Positions 40,159 to 48,096 of a stretch of 51,584 bases of DNA are shown here, piece after piece. Made by a program: the position numbers and the translations under genes. Within the stretch, counting starts at the first letter, position 1; every line of letters starts with the position of its first letter. The notes under the pieces were generated by a model. The model was not told the DNA's origin, ran no database searches, and worked only from the letters and a program-made list of their open reading frames with translations. The stretch lies in contig JANXQO010000163.1 of assembly GCA_025353485.1 (NCBI GenBank), positions 1-51,584 on the forward strand, given 5' to 3'. Source of the stretch: Chitinophagales bacterium (GTDB taxonomy: Bacteria; Bacteroidota; Bacteroidia; Chitinophagales; Chitinophagaceae).

Positions 40159-42372
40159 ATGAAATATATTTTTCTCTTTTTGTTTCTTCCTGCATTTTCT
40201 TTCTCCCAACAATTTTCCAAACAAGAAGTTGCAATATTTGAATCACAGGCAAAACAGGTAACGATCATCCGTGATACATGGGGCATTCCACATATTTATG
40301 GAAAGACAGATGCAGATGCAGTGTTTGGATTATTGTATGCACAATGTGAAGATGATTTTAAAAGAGTTGAGATGAATGCGCTGGAAAATTTAGGGCGAAC
40401 ATCCGAAGTAACAGGTGAAAATAATTTATATGATGATTTGCAAATGCGATTGATCTATGATTCGGTTGCTGCAATAAACGATTATAAAAAAAGCCCTGCA
40501 TGGTTTAAAAAATTGTTGGATGCTTCTGCCGATGGTGTAAATTATTTTCTGTATAAGCATCCGGAAGTAAAGTCTGCTGCGTTACATCGCTTTCAGCCAT
40601 GGTATGCGCTTATGCGTACCAATGGAAGCATTTCTGCAACCAATACCGGTGGAGTAAGTGTGCAGGAAACAAAAAACTTTTACACAAATAATAATTCAAT
40701 ATCGGGTAATATTAAACTCATGGAGGGTTCAAAACCCTCCATGAGTTACCATGTAGAAGATCATCAAAATGTAACAGGCTCCAATGGTTTTGCAGTTGCG
40801 CCATCAAAAACAAAAAAGAAAAATGCAATTCTTTATATTAATCCACATGTAACTTTTTATTTCAGAAGCGAAGTGCATATGGTGAGTGATGAAGGATTAA
40901 ATGCATATGGTGCAGTTACGTGGGGACAGTTTTTTGTTTTCCAGGGATTTAATGAGCATTGCGGATGGATGCATACTTCAGGTGTTGCAGACCTTGCTGA
41001 TCTTTACAAAGAAAAAACTGTAACAAAAGGAAATCTGTTATTTTATAAATATGACAATACCTTAATGCCTGTAAGCAGCAAACAAATTACGATCAGCTAT
41101 AAAAAAGATGAGCTTCAGGTTCCGAAAACTTTTACTGCCTACTTTACACATCACGGACCGGTTATGGCAAGTCGCGATGGATGGTTAAGCTTAAAAGAAA
41201 ACAATCGCTCATTAAAAGGACTGATGCAATCATGGCTGCGGACCAAAGCAAAAGGCTTTACAGAATTTGAAAAAATAATGGAAATGCGTTCTAACACATC
41301 TGACAATACAGTGTATGCAGATGATAAAGGAAACATTGCTTACTGGCATGGAAATTTTATCCCGGTAAGAGACACAAAATATGATTGGTCGCAACCGATA
41401 GATGGAACAACAGCAGCAACTGAATGGAAAGGCATCCATGAATTAAATGAGATTGTTCATGTACATAATCCATCAACAGGATATATACAAAATTGCAACT
41501 CCACACCATTTACAGTTTCCGGTTCTGCAAGTCCTGATAAAAATAAATATCCAGGGTACATGGCACCAGATGGACAAAATCCAAGGGCTATAAATGCCAT
41601 TCGTCTTTTAAGCAATGAAAATAATTTCACATTAGATAAGATGATTGAAACAGGGTACGACACTTATCTTTCCGCCTTTGATATTTTATTGCCTTCGTTA
41701 TTCTCTGCATATGATGAACATAAAAATGATACTTCTTTTGTTCTGCCTCCTAAAGAAGCAATAGATATATTAAAGGCATGGAATAAAAGATCTTCTGCAA
41801 AATCTATTGCTACCACGTTAGCTACTGAATGGGCTGCAAGACTAATGCTATATCCACCGCAAACTGAGGAAGAAAAAATTGATGCCATTAAAAGATTTGA
41901 AATGCTGGTAAATTATATTAGCCCCAAACAAAAATTAAATTATTTGAGAGATGTAATAAACGGACTGAATGCTTTTCATGGAACCTGGAGAGTGCCGTGG
42001 GGAGAGCTAAATCGCTACCAGAGACTTTCCTCTAACCTTTATCAAAAGTTTGATGATAATAAACAAAGCTATCCTGTGGGATTAGCATCTTCAGAATGGG
42101 GATGTATCCCTTCGTTTAGCAGTATAAAACCTGCAGACAGCAAACTTCGTTATGGTGTAAATGGTAACAGTTTTGTTGCAGCAGTTGAATTTGGAAAAAG
42201 AGTAAAAGCAAAAACTATTGTAACCGGTGGCGAAGGAATGGATCCCTCATCAAAACATTTTCTTGACCAGGCTCAAATGTATATTGATGGAAAATTTAAA
42301 GATGTTTTATTTTATAAAGAAGATGTTTTAAAACATGCAGAAAGAAAATATCATCCGGGAAGCCCCCTCTAA
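40159..42372 (+). CDS. Penicillin acylase family protein (Ntn hydrolase)
   Basis: 737 residues from the ATG that opens a clear signal peptide (MKYIFLFLFLPAFSFSQ); an ATG ten codons earlier is possible but would bury it. Secreted amidase matured by self-cleavage: alpha chain with IIRDTWGIPHIYGKTDADAVFGLLYAQCEDDF, and the expected beta-chain start TGSNGFAVAPSKT where Ser is the N-terminal nucleophile; INPHVTF, MHTSGVADLADLY and YADDKGNIAYWHGNF follow. Substrates of relatives are acyl-homoserine lactones, acylases and lactam amides; not decidable here. Two repeats intrude: one encodes MEGSKPSM, another supplies the stop codon. Confidence 0.92.
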   Translation: MKYIFLFLFLPAFSFSQQFSKQEVAIFESQAKQVTIIRDTWGIPHIYGKTDADAVFGLLYAQCEDDFKRVEMNALENLGRTSEVTGENNLYDDLQMRLIYDSVAAINDYKKSPAWFKKLLDASADGVNYFLYKHPEVKSAALHRFQPWYALMRTNGSISATNTGGVSVQETKNFYTNNNSISGNIKLMEGSKPSMSYHVEDHQNVTGSNGFAVAPSKTKKKNAILYINPHVTFYFRSEVHMVSDEGLNAYGAVTWGQFFVFQGFNEHCGWMHTSGVADLADLYKEKTVTKGNLLFYKYDNTLMPVSSKQITISYKKDELQVPKTFTAYFTHHGPVMASRDGWLSLKENNRSLKGLMQSWLRTKAKGFTEFEKIMEMRSNTSDNTVYADDKGNIAYWHGNFIPVRDTKYDWSQPIDGTTAATEWKGIHELNEIVHVHNPSTGYIQNCNSTPFTVSGSASPDKNKYPGYMAPDGQNPRAINAIRLLSNENNFTLDKMIETGYDTYLSAFDILLPSLFSAYDEHKNDTSFVLPPKEAIDILKAWNKRSSAKSIATTLATEWAARLMLYPPQTEEEKIDAIKRFEMLVNYISPKQKLNYLRDVINGLNAFHGTWRVPWGELNRYQRLSSNLYQKFDDNKQSYPVGLASSEWGCIPSFSSIKPADSKLRYGVNGNSFVAAVEFGKRVKAKTIVTGGEGMDPSSKHFLDQAQMYIDGKFKDVLFYKEDVLKHAERKYHPGSPL
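40715..40747. repeat. In-frame palindrome AACTCATGGAGGGTT inside the acylase gene
   Basis: 15-bp perfect arms around CAA. It is read as KLMEGSKPSMSY, a few residues before the self-cleavage Ser, in the spacer peptide region. The arms share GGAGGGTT with intergenic copies at 2635, 5190 and 42392. Confidence 0.9.
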
Positions 42373-42388
42373 ATCTCCCCCGGGGGAG
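42360..42388. repeat. C-rich CCCTCTAAATCTCCCCC repeat overlapping the acylase stop
   Basis: AAGCCCCCTCTAAATCTCCC followed by the palindrome CTCCCCCGGGGGAG (42375-42388). The TAA at 42370-42372 that ends the acylase gene lies in the repeat, so the last residues (GSPL) are repeat-encoded. Same family as 3802, 10532, 21830 and 45340. Confidence 0.85.
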
Positions 42389-42391
42389 AAT

Positions 42392-42425
42392 AACTCCTGG
42401 AGGGTTTTAAAACCCTCCAGGAGTT
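42392..42425. repeat. Palindrome AACTCCTGGAGGGTTTT between convergent genes
   Basis: 17-bp perfect arms without loop (AACTCCTGGAGGGTTTT plus complement), between the convergent acylase and proC genes. It shares GGAGGGTTTT with 5190. Confidence 0.93.
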
Positions 42426-42434
42426 TAACATCGG

Positions 42435-43229
42435 TCAATCTTTAGCTATCTTTTTATAGCTCATCACCACACCACGTATCAGTGAAGAGCTAAACCCCCG
42501 GTGTTCCATTTCGTTTAAACCTGCTATAGTGCAGCCTTTGGGAGTAGTTACTTTATCAATCTCCTGCTCAGGATGATTGCCTGTTTGAATAAGTAATTCT
42601 GCAGATCCTTTAATAGTTTGTGCAGCAATAATGCTTGCAGTTTTTGCATCAAACCCAATTTCAATTCCACCTTGTATATTAGCCCTTATAAAACGTAAAG
42701 CATAGGCAATACCGCAAGCACCTAATACTGTTGCTGCTTCCATTAGTTTTTCATCAATAGTAATTACCTCTCCAAGATTTTTGAAAAGTTCATTTACATA
42801 TTTTATATTTTCTGGTGATGCGTTGCTGCTGCAAATACAAGTCATGCTTTGTTGTATGGCAATTGCTGTGTTAGGCATAGCACGAAAGAGTGGAAGTTTT
42901 TGTTGAATGATCTCCTGCATATCACTTATCAATCCTCCTGTTACAACAGATATAAATATTTTATCACCGGCAAGATCATTTTTAATTCCGTTAAGCACTT
43001 CTGCAACCTGAAAAGGTTTTACAGCAAGTAGTACTACATCACTTTTTCTTACAGCCTCATTGTTATTATTGGTTATTTCAATTCCTTTTTCTTTTAAAGA
43101 TTGTAACGTAGCTGTGTTACGTTTGGTAACAATAATTTCGGATGCTTTATTGAATTTGCTTTTCAATAATCCTTCGGCAATAGCAGAGCCAAGATTTCCA
43201 CCGCCGATAATAGCTATTCGCTTACTCAT
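42435..43229 (-). CDS. proC: Pyrroline-5-carboxylate reductase
   Basis: Reduces 1-pyrroline-5-carboxylate to proline with NAD(P)H. 264 residues: Rossmann motif GGGNLGSAIAEGLL (8-21), VLLAVKPFQVAEVL, FISVVTGGLI, FRAMPNTAIAIQQSMT, and the C-terminal dimerisation domain GSAELLIQTG, KVTTPKGCTIAGLNEMEHRGF. All hallmark segments are present. It is the last gene of the hydroxyproline-type operon (53 bp after the FAD oxidase gene), where it might alternatively act on related cyclic imines. Confidence 0.95.
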   Translation of the reverse strand: MSKRIAIIGGGNLGSAIAEGLLKSKFNKASEIIVTKRNTATLQSLKEKGIEITNNNNEAVRKSDVVLLAVKPFQVAEVLNGIKNDLAGDKIFISVVTGGLISDMQEIIQQKLPLFRAMPNTAIAIQQSMTCICSSNASPENIKYVNELFKNLGEVITIDEKLMEAATVLGACGIAYALRFIRANIQGGIEIGFDAKTASIIAAQTIKGSAELLIQTGNHPEQEIDKVTTPKGCTIAGLNEMEHRGFSSSLIRGVVMSYKKIAKD

Positions 43230-43281
43230 TTGGTTATGATTTATCCAAAGGTACGCAGATGATTTCTACTCTTGTTCCAGA

Positions 43282-44619
43282 TTAAAATCTTTCAACTCTA
43301 AATGCACTCATATCAATTGCAGTATTTTTTCTTTTAATAATTTCGCTAACAAGCTTACCTGTGCCGGGTGCAAGCGACACACCTACCATTGCATGACCGC
43401 CTGCAATTACAACATTCTCCAAATTTTTTGTTCTGCCAATGTATGGCAATCCATCGGGTGTTACCGGCCGTAAGCCATGCCATATTTTATCAGTTGGGGG
43501 AAGATCAATTTGTAAGTCAGGGTAAAAACTTTTTACAGAATCATAAATGCCTTTCATTCTTTTGGGCAAAATCTTTTCGTTTATACCGCTTATCTCCATT
43601 GTTCCACCAATGCGTAACTGATGGCCCCATGGTGTCATAGCGCATCTACCTTCAATTAATATGGCGGGGTAGCGAATATTTTTTTCAACATGATCATATG
43701 TATAACTATAACCTTTACCTGGCTGCAACAATAATTTTACTCCCATCATTTTTGCAACAGCGGGCAGCCAGCTTCCTGTAGCCAGCACTAATTCATCGCA
43801 TACAAATTTTCCCTGCCCGACTTTGTCGTTCAGGCGGGCTTTGTCGGTAATAACAGCAACAATTTTATTATTCTTTTTTTCGAAGCCGGTAACTGTTGTA
43901 TTCAATTGAAACATCACGCCTTTTTTCTCCAAATAATTTTTTAATGCAAGCATAAACATCCCCGGATTTATGTGACAGTCGTCTTTAAATAAAACGGCAC
44001 CTGTCACATTCAATTCAACATCAGGTTCTAATACCTGTACCTGTTGCTTATTTAGACGTTCTGTTTTCAAACCAAATTTTTCTGCATCATCAGCCAAATT
44101 AAATTCATGATCTAAAGCTTTTTGTTCGCGGCACATCATTAAACAACCTTTTTCTTCCATTAAAAAAGAATCGCCGATCTCATCCCTTATATCATTTATT
44201 AAATGCCGGCTTAGCTGTAAAATATTATTAAGATGCGGAGCATGTTTTGTAACCGTAGGTGCATTGCTGTTTTGAAAGAAATGATATGCCCATTGCAGGA
44301 GAGATATACTTAGCCTTGGCTTAATGTAAAATGGGCTGCTGCTTTTGAGCATGTATCTAAACCCTTCTGCAATTATTCCCGGTGATGCTAACGGTATAAA
44401 ATGGCTTGGAGAAAAATAACCCATGTTTCCAAAAGAACACCCGGTTGTAATATCTCCTTTATCAATTACGGTAACTTCATATCCTTCCTTCTGCAAATAA
44501 TACGCACAGTTCAATCCAATAATACCACCCCCGATTATTGTAACGGCTCCTTTCCGGCTTTCACCCGTGGGGGAAGAGATTGTTACCAACTCTTCTTCCA
44601 TTTTATATTCTTTTTCCAT
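43282..44619 (-). CDS. FAD-dependent D-amino acid oxidoreductase (cis-4-hydroxy-D-proline oxidase candidate)
   Basis: 445 residues of the DAO/DadA family. FAD-binding VTIIGGGIIGLNCAYYLQKEGYEVTVIDKGDITTGCSFGNMGYFS near the start, substrate domain, and the C-terminal GLRPVTPDGLPYIGRTKNLENVVIAGGHAMVGVSLAPGTGKLVSEII. In hydroxyproline catabolism such enzymes oxidise cis-4-hydroxy-D-proline to pyrroline-4-hydroxy-2-carboxylate, and the gene lies beside the epimerase and deaminase. Two repeat-derived segments occur: SSPTGES in the N-terminal extension and KARLNDKVGQG at about residue 262. The start was taken at MEKEYKMEEE; later ATGs would cut the flavin motif. Confidence 0.92.
   Translation of the reverse strand: MEKEYKMEEELVTISSPTGESRKGAVTIIGGGIIGLNCAYYLQKEGYEVTVIDKGDITTGCSFGNMGYFSPSHFIPLASPGIIAEGFRYMLKSSSPFYIKPRLSISLLQWAYHFFQNSNAPTVTKHAPHLNNILQLSRHLINDIRDEIGDSFLMEEKGCLMMCREQKALDHEFNLADDAEKFGLKTERLNKQQVQVLEPDVELNVTGAVLFKDDCHINPGMFMLALKNYLEKKGVMFQLNTTVTGFEKKNNKIVAVITDKARLNDKVGQGKFVCDELVLATGSWLPAVAKMMGVKLLLQPGKGYSYTYDHVEKNIRYPAILIEGRCAMTPWGHQLRIGGTMEISGINEKILPKRMKGIYDSVKSFYPDLQIDLPPTDKIWHGLRPVTPDGLPYIGRTKNLENVVIAGGHAMVGVSLAPGTGKLVSEIIKRKNTAIDMSAFRVERF
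43812..43844. repeat. In-frame repeat KAR-type in the FAD oxidase gene
   Basis: Begins CCTGCCCGACTTTGTCGTTC and ends GGCGGGCTTTGT; CCTG-CGAC and GTCG-CAGG arms form a 23-bp imperfect palindrome. Read on the gene strand as KARLNDKVGQG. A related 33-bp copy (24 of 33 identical) in the BNR gene at 47289 is read in the same frame. Confidence 0.8.
44559..44580. repeat. C-rich repeat piece in the N-terminal extension of the FAD oxidase gene
   Basis: On the gene strand ATCTCTTCCCCCACGGGTGA resembles the C-rich family (ATCTCCCCC-ACGGGGGA) seen in the epimerase gene at 45340; it encodes SSPTGES before the flavin-binding motif. Confidence 0.6.
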
Positions 44620-44691
44620 TTGTTATGATAAGCACTTTCAATAATCAAGACCGCATATCCCAGTAATCTCATTAATCCAATAAATCGTGGT

Positions 44692-45756
44692 TCAGATAAC
44701 CTGGAACCCGTACGCATAAGGATCATCTTCATCATCAATTGTAATTGTATTGTATCCGTAGATCCTTGCCCAGCCTTCAATGCTTGGAATTATGGCTGGC
44801 TTATCTCCAACGGTTGTAACTTCTTCTACCCTGCCAATGAATTTACTGCCAATAATACTTTCATGAATAAATTCATCTCCCTTTTTTATTTTCCCTTTTG
44901 CAAACCATTGCGCCATTCGTGCAGAAGTTCCGGTGCCGCATGGTGAGCGGTCAATTGCTTTATCTCCATAAAACACAGCATTTCTTGCAGTAGAAGTTTT
45001 ATCAATTACTGCACCCGTCCATAAAATATGAGAGCATGAATTAATGGTTGGATCTTCGGGATGAGCAAACATCTGTTGTTCATTAATTCTTTTTCTCATC
45101 ACCCTGCTCCAGCTTATTAATTGATCAGCAGAATAATTTTCGAGTCCTTTAAAATTTTCCTGAATATCAACGATGGCATAAAAATTTCCGCCATAACTAA
45201 CATCAACTTTTAATCTTCCAAGATCAGGACATTCAACTTTAATATTTTCTGCTGCAAGAAAAGAAGGAACATTCGTAAATTTCACAGAATCAACTTTTAT
45301 TTTCTTCGCTTTAATCTCCCCACCAATCTTCTCTATTTCCTCCCCCGTTGGGGGAGATAGAGGGGGCTTTGTTTTATACGCTACCATAACCAAACCTGCA
45401 GGCGTTTCCATTCTTACAATACCGGCAGTTTTTGGGGTGATCAATCCTTCTTCAATGGCAATAGTGATAGTGCCGATAGTGCCATGACCACACATTGGCA
45501 AACAACCACTTGTCTCAATAAATAAAACGGCTATATCATTTTGAGGATCATTTGGAGGATATAAAATACTTCCGCTCATCATATCATGGCCACGTGGCTC
45601 AAACATAAGCCCCTTGCGTATCCAGTCATACTCATTTAAAAAATGCTGACGCTTTTCACTCATGCTGTTTCCACGCAAAACAGGGCCCCCTTCTTTTACT
45701 AACCTAACAGGATTACCACATGTATGTGCATCAATGCAATTAAAAATTTGTTTCAC
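44692..45756 (-). CDS. Proline racemase family, 4-hydroxyproline 2-epimerase candidate
   Basis: 354 residues. First catalytic Cys in LPMCGHGTIGT, second in RSPCGTGTSARMA, both in family motifs, so the enzyme should be a racemase or epimerase rather than a dehydratase (which has Thr). DAHTCGNPVRLV start, FTNVPSFL and YGGNFYAIVD are further conserved blocks. With oxidase, deaminase and dehydrogenase genes beside it, conversion of trans-4-hydroxy-L-proline to the cis-D form is most likely. About 20 extra residues (KPPLSPPTGEEIEK and on) come from a palindromic repeat (45340-45371). Spacing to the upstream gene is 6 bp. Confidence 0.93.
   Translation of the reverse strand: MKQIFNCIDAHTCGNPVRLVKEGGPVLRGNSMSEKRQHFLNEYDWIRKGLMFEPRGHDMMSGSILYPPNDPQNDIAVLFIETSGCLPMCGHGTIGTITIAIEEGLITPKTAGIVRMETPAGLVMVAYKTKPPLSPPTGEEIEKIGGEIKAKKIKVDSVKFTNVPSFLAAENIKVECPDLGRLKVDVSYGGNFYAIVDIQENFKGLENYSADQLISWSRVMRKRINEQQMFAHPEDPTINSCSHILWTGAVIDKTSTARNAVFYGDKAIDRSPCGTGTSARMAQWFAKGKIKKGDEFIHESIIGSKFIGRVEEVTTVGDKPAIIPSIEGWARIYGYNTITIDDEDDPYAYGFQVI
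45340..45371. repeat. In-frame C-rich repeat in the epimerase gene
   Basis: CTCCCCC, loop GTT, GGGGGAG (45340-45356), followed by ATAGAGGGGGCTTT. It is the reverse complement arrangement of the repeat at 42360 (AAGCCCCCTCTA-ATCTCCCCC). Read as PPLSPPTGEE in a surface loop between GLVMVAYK and KKIKVDSVKFTN, where relatives have only a short turn. Confidence 0.85.
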
Positions 45757-45762
45757 TTAAAA

Positions 45763-48090
45763 TTATTTTAAAATTTTCATGTCATCCAAAACAAACACTC
45801 CTCTGCCATATGTTGCTATTACCAATTTTCTATCCCGTGGATGAATGAACATATCCTGAACAGAAACAGAGGCTGGCATGTTTGCATTTAATGCAATCCA
45901 TTTTTTACCGGCATCTTTACTCATATAAATTCCAAGATCGGTTCCACAAAAAAGGTTACCGGTTTTATCATCTTCTATAATAACATTCACCGGAGAGAAA
46001 GGTAAATTTCCTGTTACAGATTTCCAGGTTGCACCGGAATTTTCTGAAACAAAAATGTAGGGAGTTGTATTGTCAGCTCTTCTATCATTTAATACAACAT
46101 ATAATTTTCCATCTTTTAAATTTGATGTTTCAATTTTTGCAACATGTTTATTGTAGGGTAAACCTTTTGTTATTTCTTTCCATGATTGTCCATTGTTTTG
46201 CGTGTTCCAAATTCTTCCATCATCAGTACCGACATATAATACACCCGGTTTGCTTCCTTCAGCAATTGCTGTTATCGTTTGGTGATAAATTAAATAAGGA
46301 TATACACCCATTCTTGATTTATCATTATAAGAAAGATCGGGGCTTATAATTTTCCATGTATCGCCACCATCTTCAGATGTATATAAATGCTGTAGCCCAT
46401 GATAAATTACTTTGTTATCAAACTTTGATATAAGTGTTGCTGCCAGCCATTCTCCACGAAGTGAATCTATAGCACCAACATCAAATGTGTGAATGTGTCT
46501 GCCGCGGATACTGTCCGGTCTGCTCATATCACTTTTCATCAACCTGCCATAATATGTACTGGAAAAAATTATATTGTGATTTGTTGGATCAACCTGTATT
46601 CTTGTTCCCTCACCTCCCGGCGAATAATCCCATGAGCGAACTGTTGAATCCTGCGGCTTTCCAAAAGTATTGTTCACGTTACCACTAAATGTTCCTTCAT
46701 CCTGTATTGATCCATACAAATTAAATGGCTGCTCCATATCATAGGTAACATTATAAAATTGTGTTGTTGGAATTTTGCTGAAAGTATTTTTCCATAACTT
46801 ACCGCCATCTTTTGTAAAGCTTACCCCGCCATCATTTCCGAGCATCATCCTTTCAGGATTTTCTTTATCAAACCACATTGCATGATTATCGCCGTACATA
46901 TCGTCACTCTTTTTATCTGATGGTTCAAATTTCTTCCATGTCTTTCCCCCGTCTTCTGATTTACCAATATTAACGCCCATTGGATACACTTCATTTTCAT
47001 TTTTTGGATTAACACGTATTTGACTGAACACCCATCCATACGTTCCTGAAAAGGGTTTAAAGAAATCATGTATCTCTGCCATTTTTTGCCAGCTTTCACT
47101 TTTATCATTACTGCGATAAATGGCGCCACCAATCACAACTTTTTGTACCTGTCTTTCATAAGAATCCATTTCGCCTGGATTTGGATCTCTTTTTTTATTA
47201 TGATCATCTACAAATGCATACAACACATTTGGATTTGAATTGGAAATTGCCAATCCAATTCGTCCTGTATTTTTTGTATCCGGCAAACCCCGTCCAGCCT
47301 GGTCATCCGGGCGGGCTTTGTTTATTATCTTCCATGTTTTGCCACCATCCGTAGTTTTATAAATATGGTCTCCATCTTCGGGAACAGGATCGCTCCATCT
47401 GCGGCGAATACGATTCCACATACTTGCATATAAAGTATTGGGGTCAGCAGGGTCCATCACTAGATCAATACAACCGCTTTTATCACTTTCAAATAAAATG
47501 TTCTTCCATGTTTTGCCGCCATCTTCAGTTACATACACACCACGGTCTTTATTGTAACTCCATTCATTTCCGCTAACAGCTACATAAACTTTATCTGCAT
47601 TTTTGGGATGAACAACTACTCTTGCGATGGTGCCGGAATTTTGCAATCCAATATTGGTAAAAGATTTTCCTCCATTTATTGATTTATATATTCCTGTACC
47701 TGGCAATGAAGCACGAAAAATATTTGCTTCTCCTGTACCAACATATAGCACATCAGGGTTGGATGGTGCAACTGCAATATTTCCGATTGATTGCGTAGCT
47801 TCTTTATCAAACAATGGCTTCCATGTTTCACCTGCATCTTCTGTTTTCCATAATCCACCGGTAGCATAGGCGGCATACATAATATTTGGATTGCCTGTAA
47901 TGCCAGCCACATCAGTACTTCGACCGCTTCGGTTTCCAGGCCCTGTTAAACGCCATTGAATATTTTTATAAGGAGACTGTTGCAGCAACAATTGATGTTG
48001 TTTAAAGGCAGCCATTTTTTGAGCTCCTGTAGTTGAAGTTTGTGCAAAAACAATTGCAGGTAAAAAAAGTAAAATGACAAGTTGTTTCAT
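45763..48090 (-). CDS. Secreted BNR/sortilin-type beta-propeller protein
   Basis: 775 residues with signal peptide (ending VFAQ). Many Asp-box repeats of the S/T-x-D-x-G-x-T-W kind (TEDAGETWKPL, TEDGGKTWKN, TTDGGKTWKI, SEDGGKTWKKF, SEDGGDTWKI, NNGQSWKEI, SENSGATWKSV, SKDAGKKWIA) indicate two multi-bladed propellers like VPS10/sortilin or glycosidase-like proteins, exported to the envelope. Catalytic residues cannot be told. Its place inside a hydroxyproline operon (6 bp from both neighbours) suggests a link to uptake or degradation of proline-rich or collagen-like material. Includes the repeat-derived KARPDDQAGRG. Confidence 0.88.
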   Translation of the reverse strand: MKQLVILLFLPAIVFAQTSTTGAQKMAAFKQHQLLLQQSPYKNIQWRLTGPGNRSGRSTDVAGITGNPNIMYAAYATGGLWKTEDAGETWKPLFDKEATQSIGNIAVAPSNPDVLYVGTGEANIFRASLPGTGIYKSINGGKSFTNIGLQNSGTIARVVVHPKNADKVYVAVSGNEWSYNKDRGVYVTEDGGKTWKNILFESDKSGCIDLVMDPADPNTLYASMWNRIRRRWSDPVPEDGDHIYKTTDGGKTWKIINKARPDDQAGRGLPDTKNTGRIGLAISNSNPNVLYAFVDDHNKKRDPNPGEMDSYERQVQKVVIGGAIYRSNDKSESWQKMAEIHDFFKPFSGTYGWVFSQIRVNPKNENEVYPMGVNIGKSEDGGKTWKKFEPSDKKSDDMYGDNHAMWFDKENPERMMLGNDGGVSFTKDGGKLWKNTFSKIPTTQFYNVTYDMEQPFNLYGSIQDEGTFSGNVNNTFGKPQDSTVRSWDYSPGGEGTRIQVDPTNHNIIFSSTYYGRLMKSDMSRPDSIRGRHIHTFDVGAIDSLRGEWLAATLISKFDNKVIYHGLQHLYTSEDGGDTWKIISPDLSYNDKSRMGVYPYLIYHQTITAIAEGSKPGVLYVGTDDGRIWNTQNNGQSWKEITKGLPYNKHVAKIETSNLKDGKLYVVLNDRRADNTTPYIFVSENSGATWKSVTGNLPFSPVNVIIEDDKTGNLFCGTDLGIYMSKDAGKKWIALNANMPASVSVQDMFIHPRDRKLVIATYGRGVFVLDDMKILK
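47289..47321. repeat. In-frame repeat KAR-type in the BNR gene
   Basis: Ends in GGGCGGGCTTTGT like the copy at 43812; read as KARPDDQAGRG, the counterpart of KARLNDKVGQG. Differences are mostly transitions and keep the reading frame. Confidence 0.75.
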
Positions 48091-48096
48091 ATATTT

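Noticed and set aside
44583-44780. Minus-strand 65-residue frame between the oxidase and epimerase genes
   Set aside because: It overlaps the 3' end of the epimerase in another frame, has no family features and an odd Met-rich composition; treated as a shadow.
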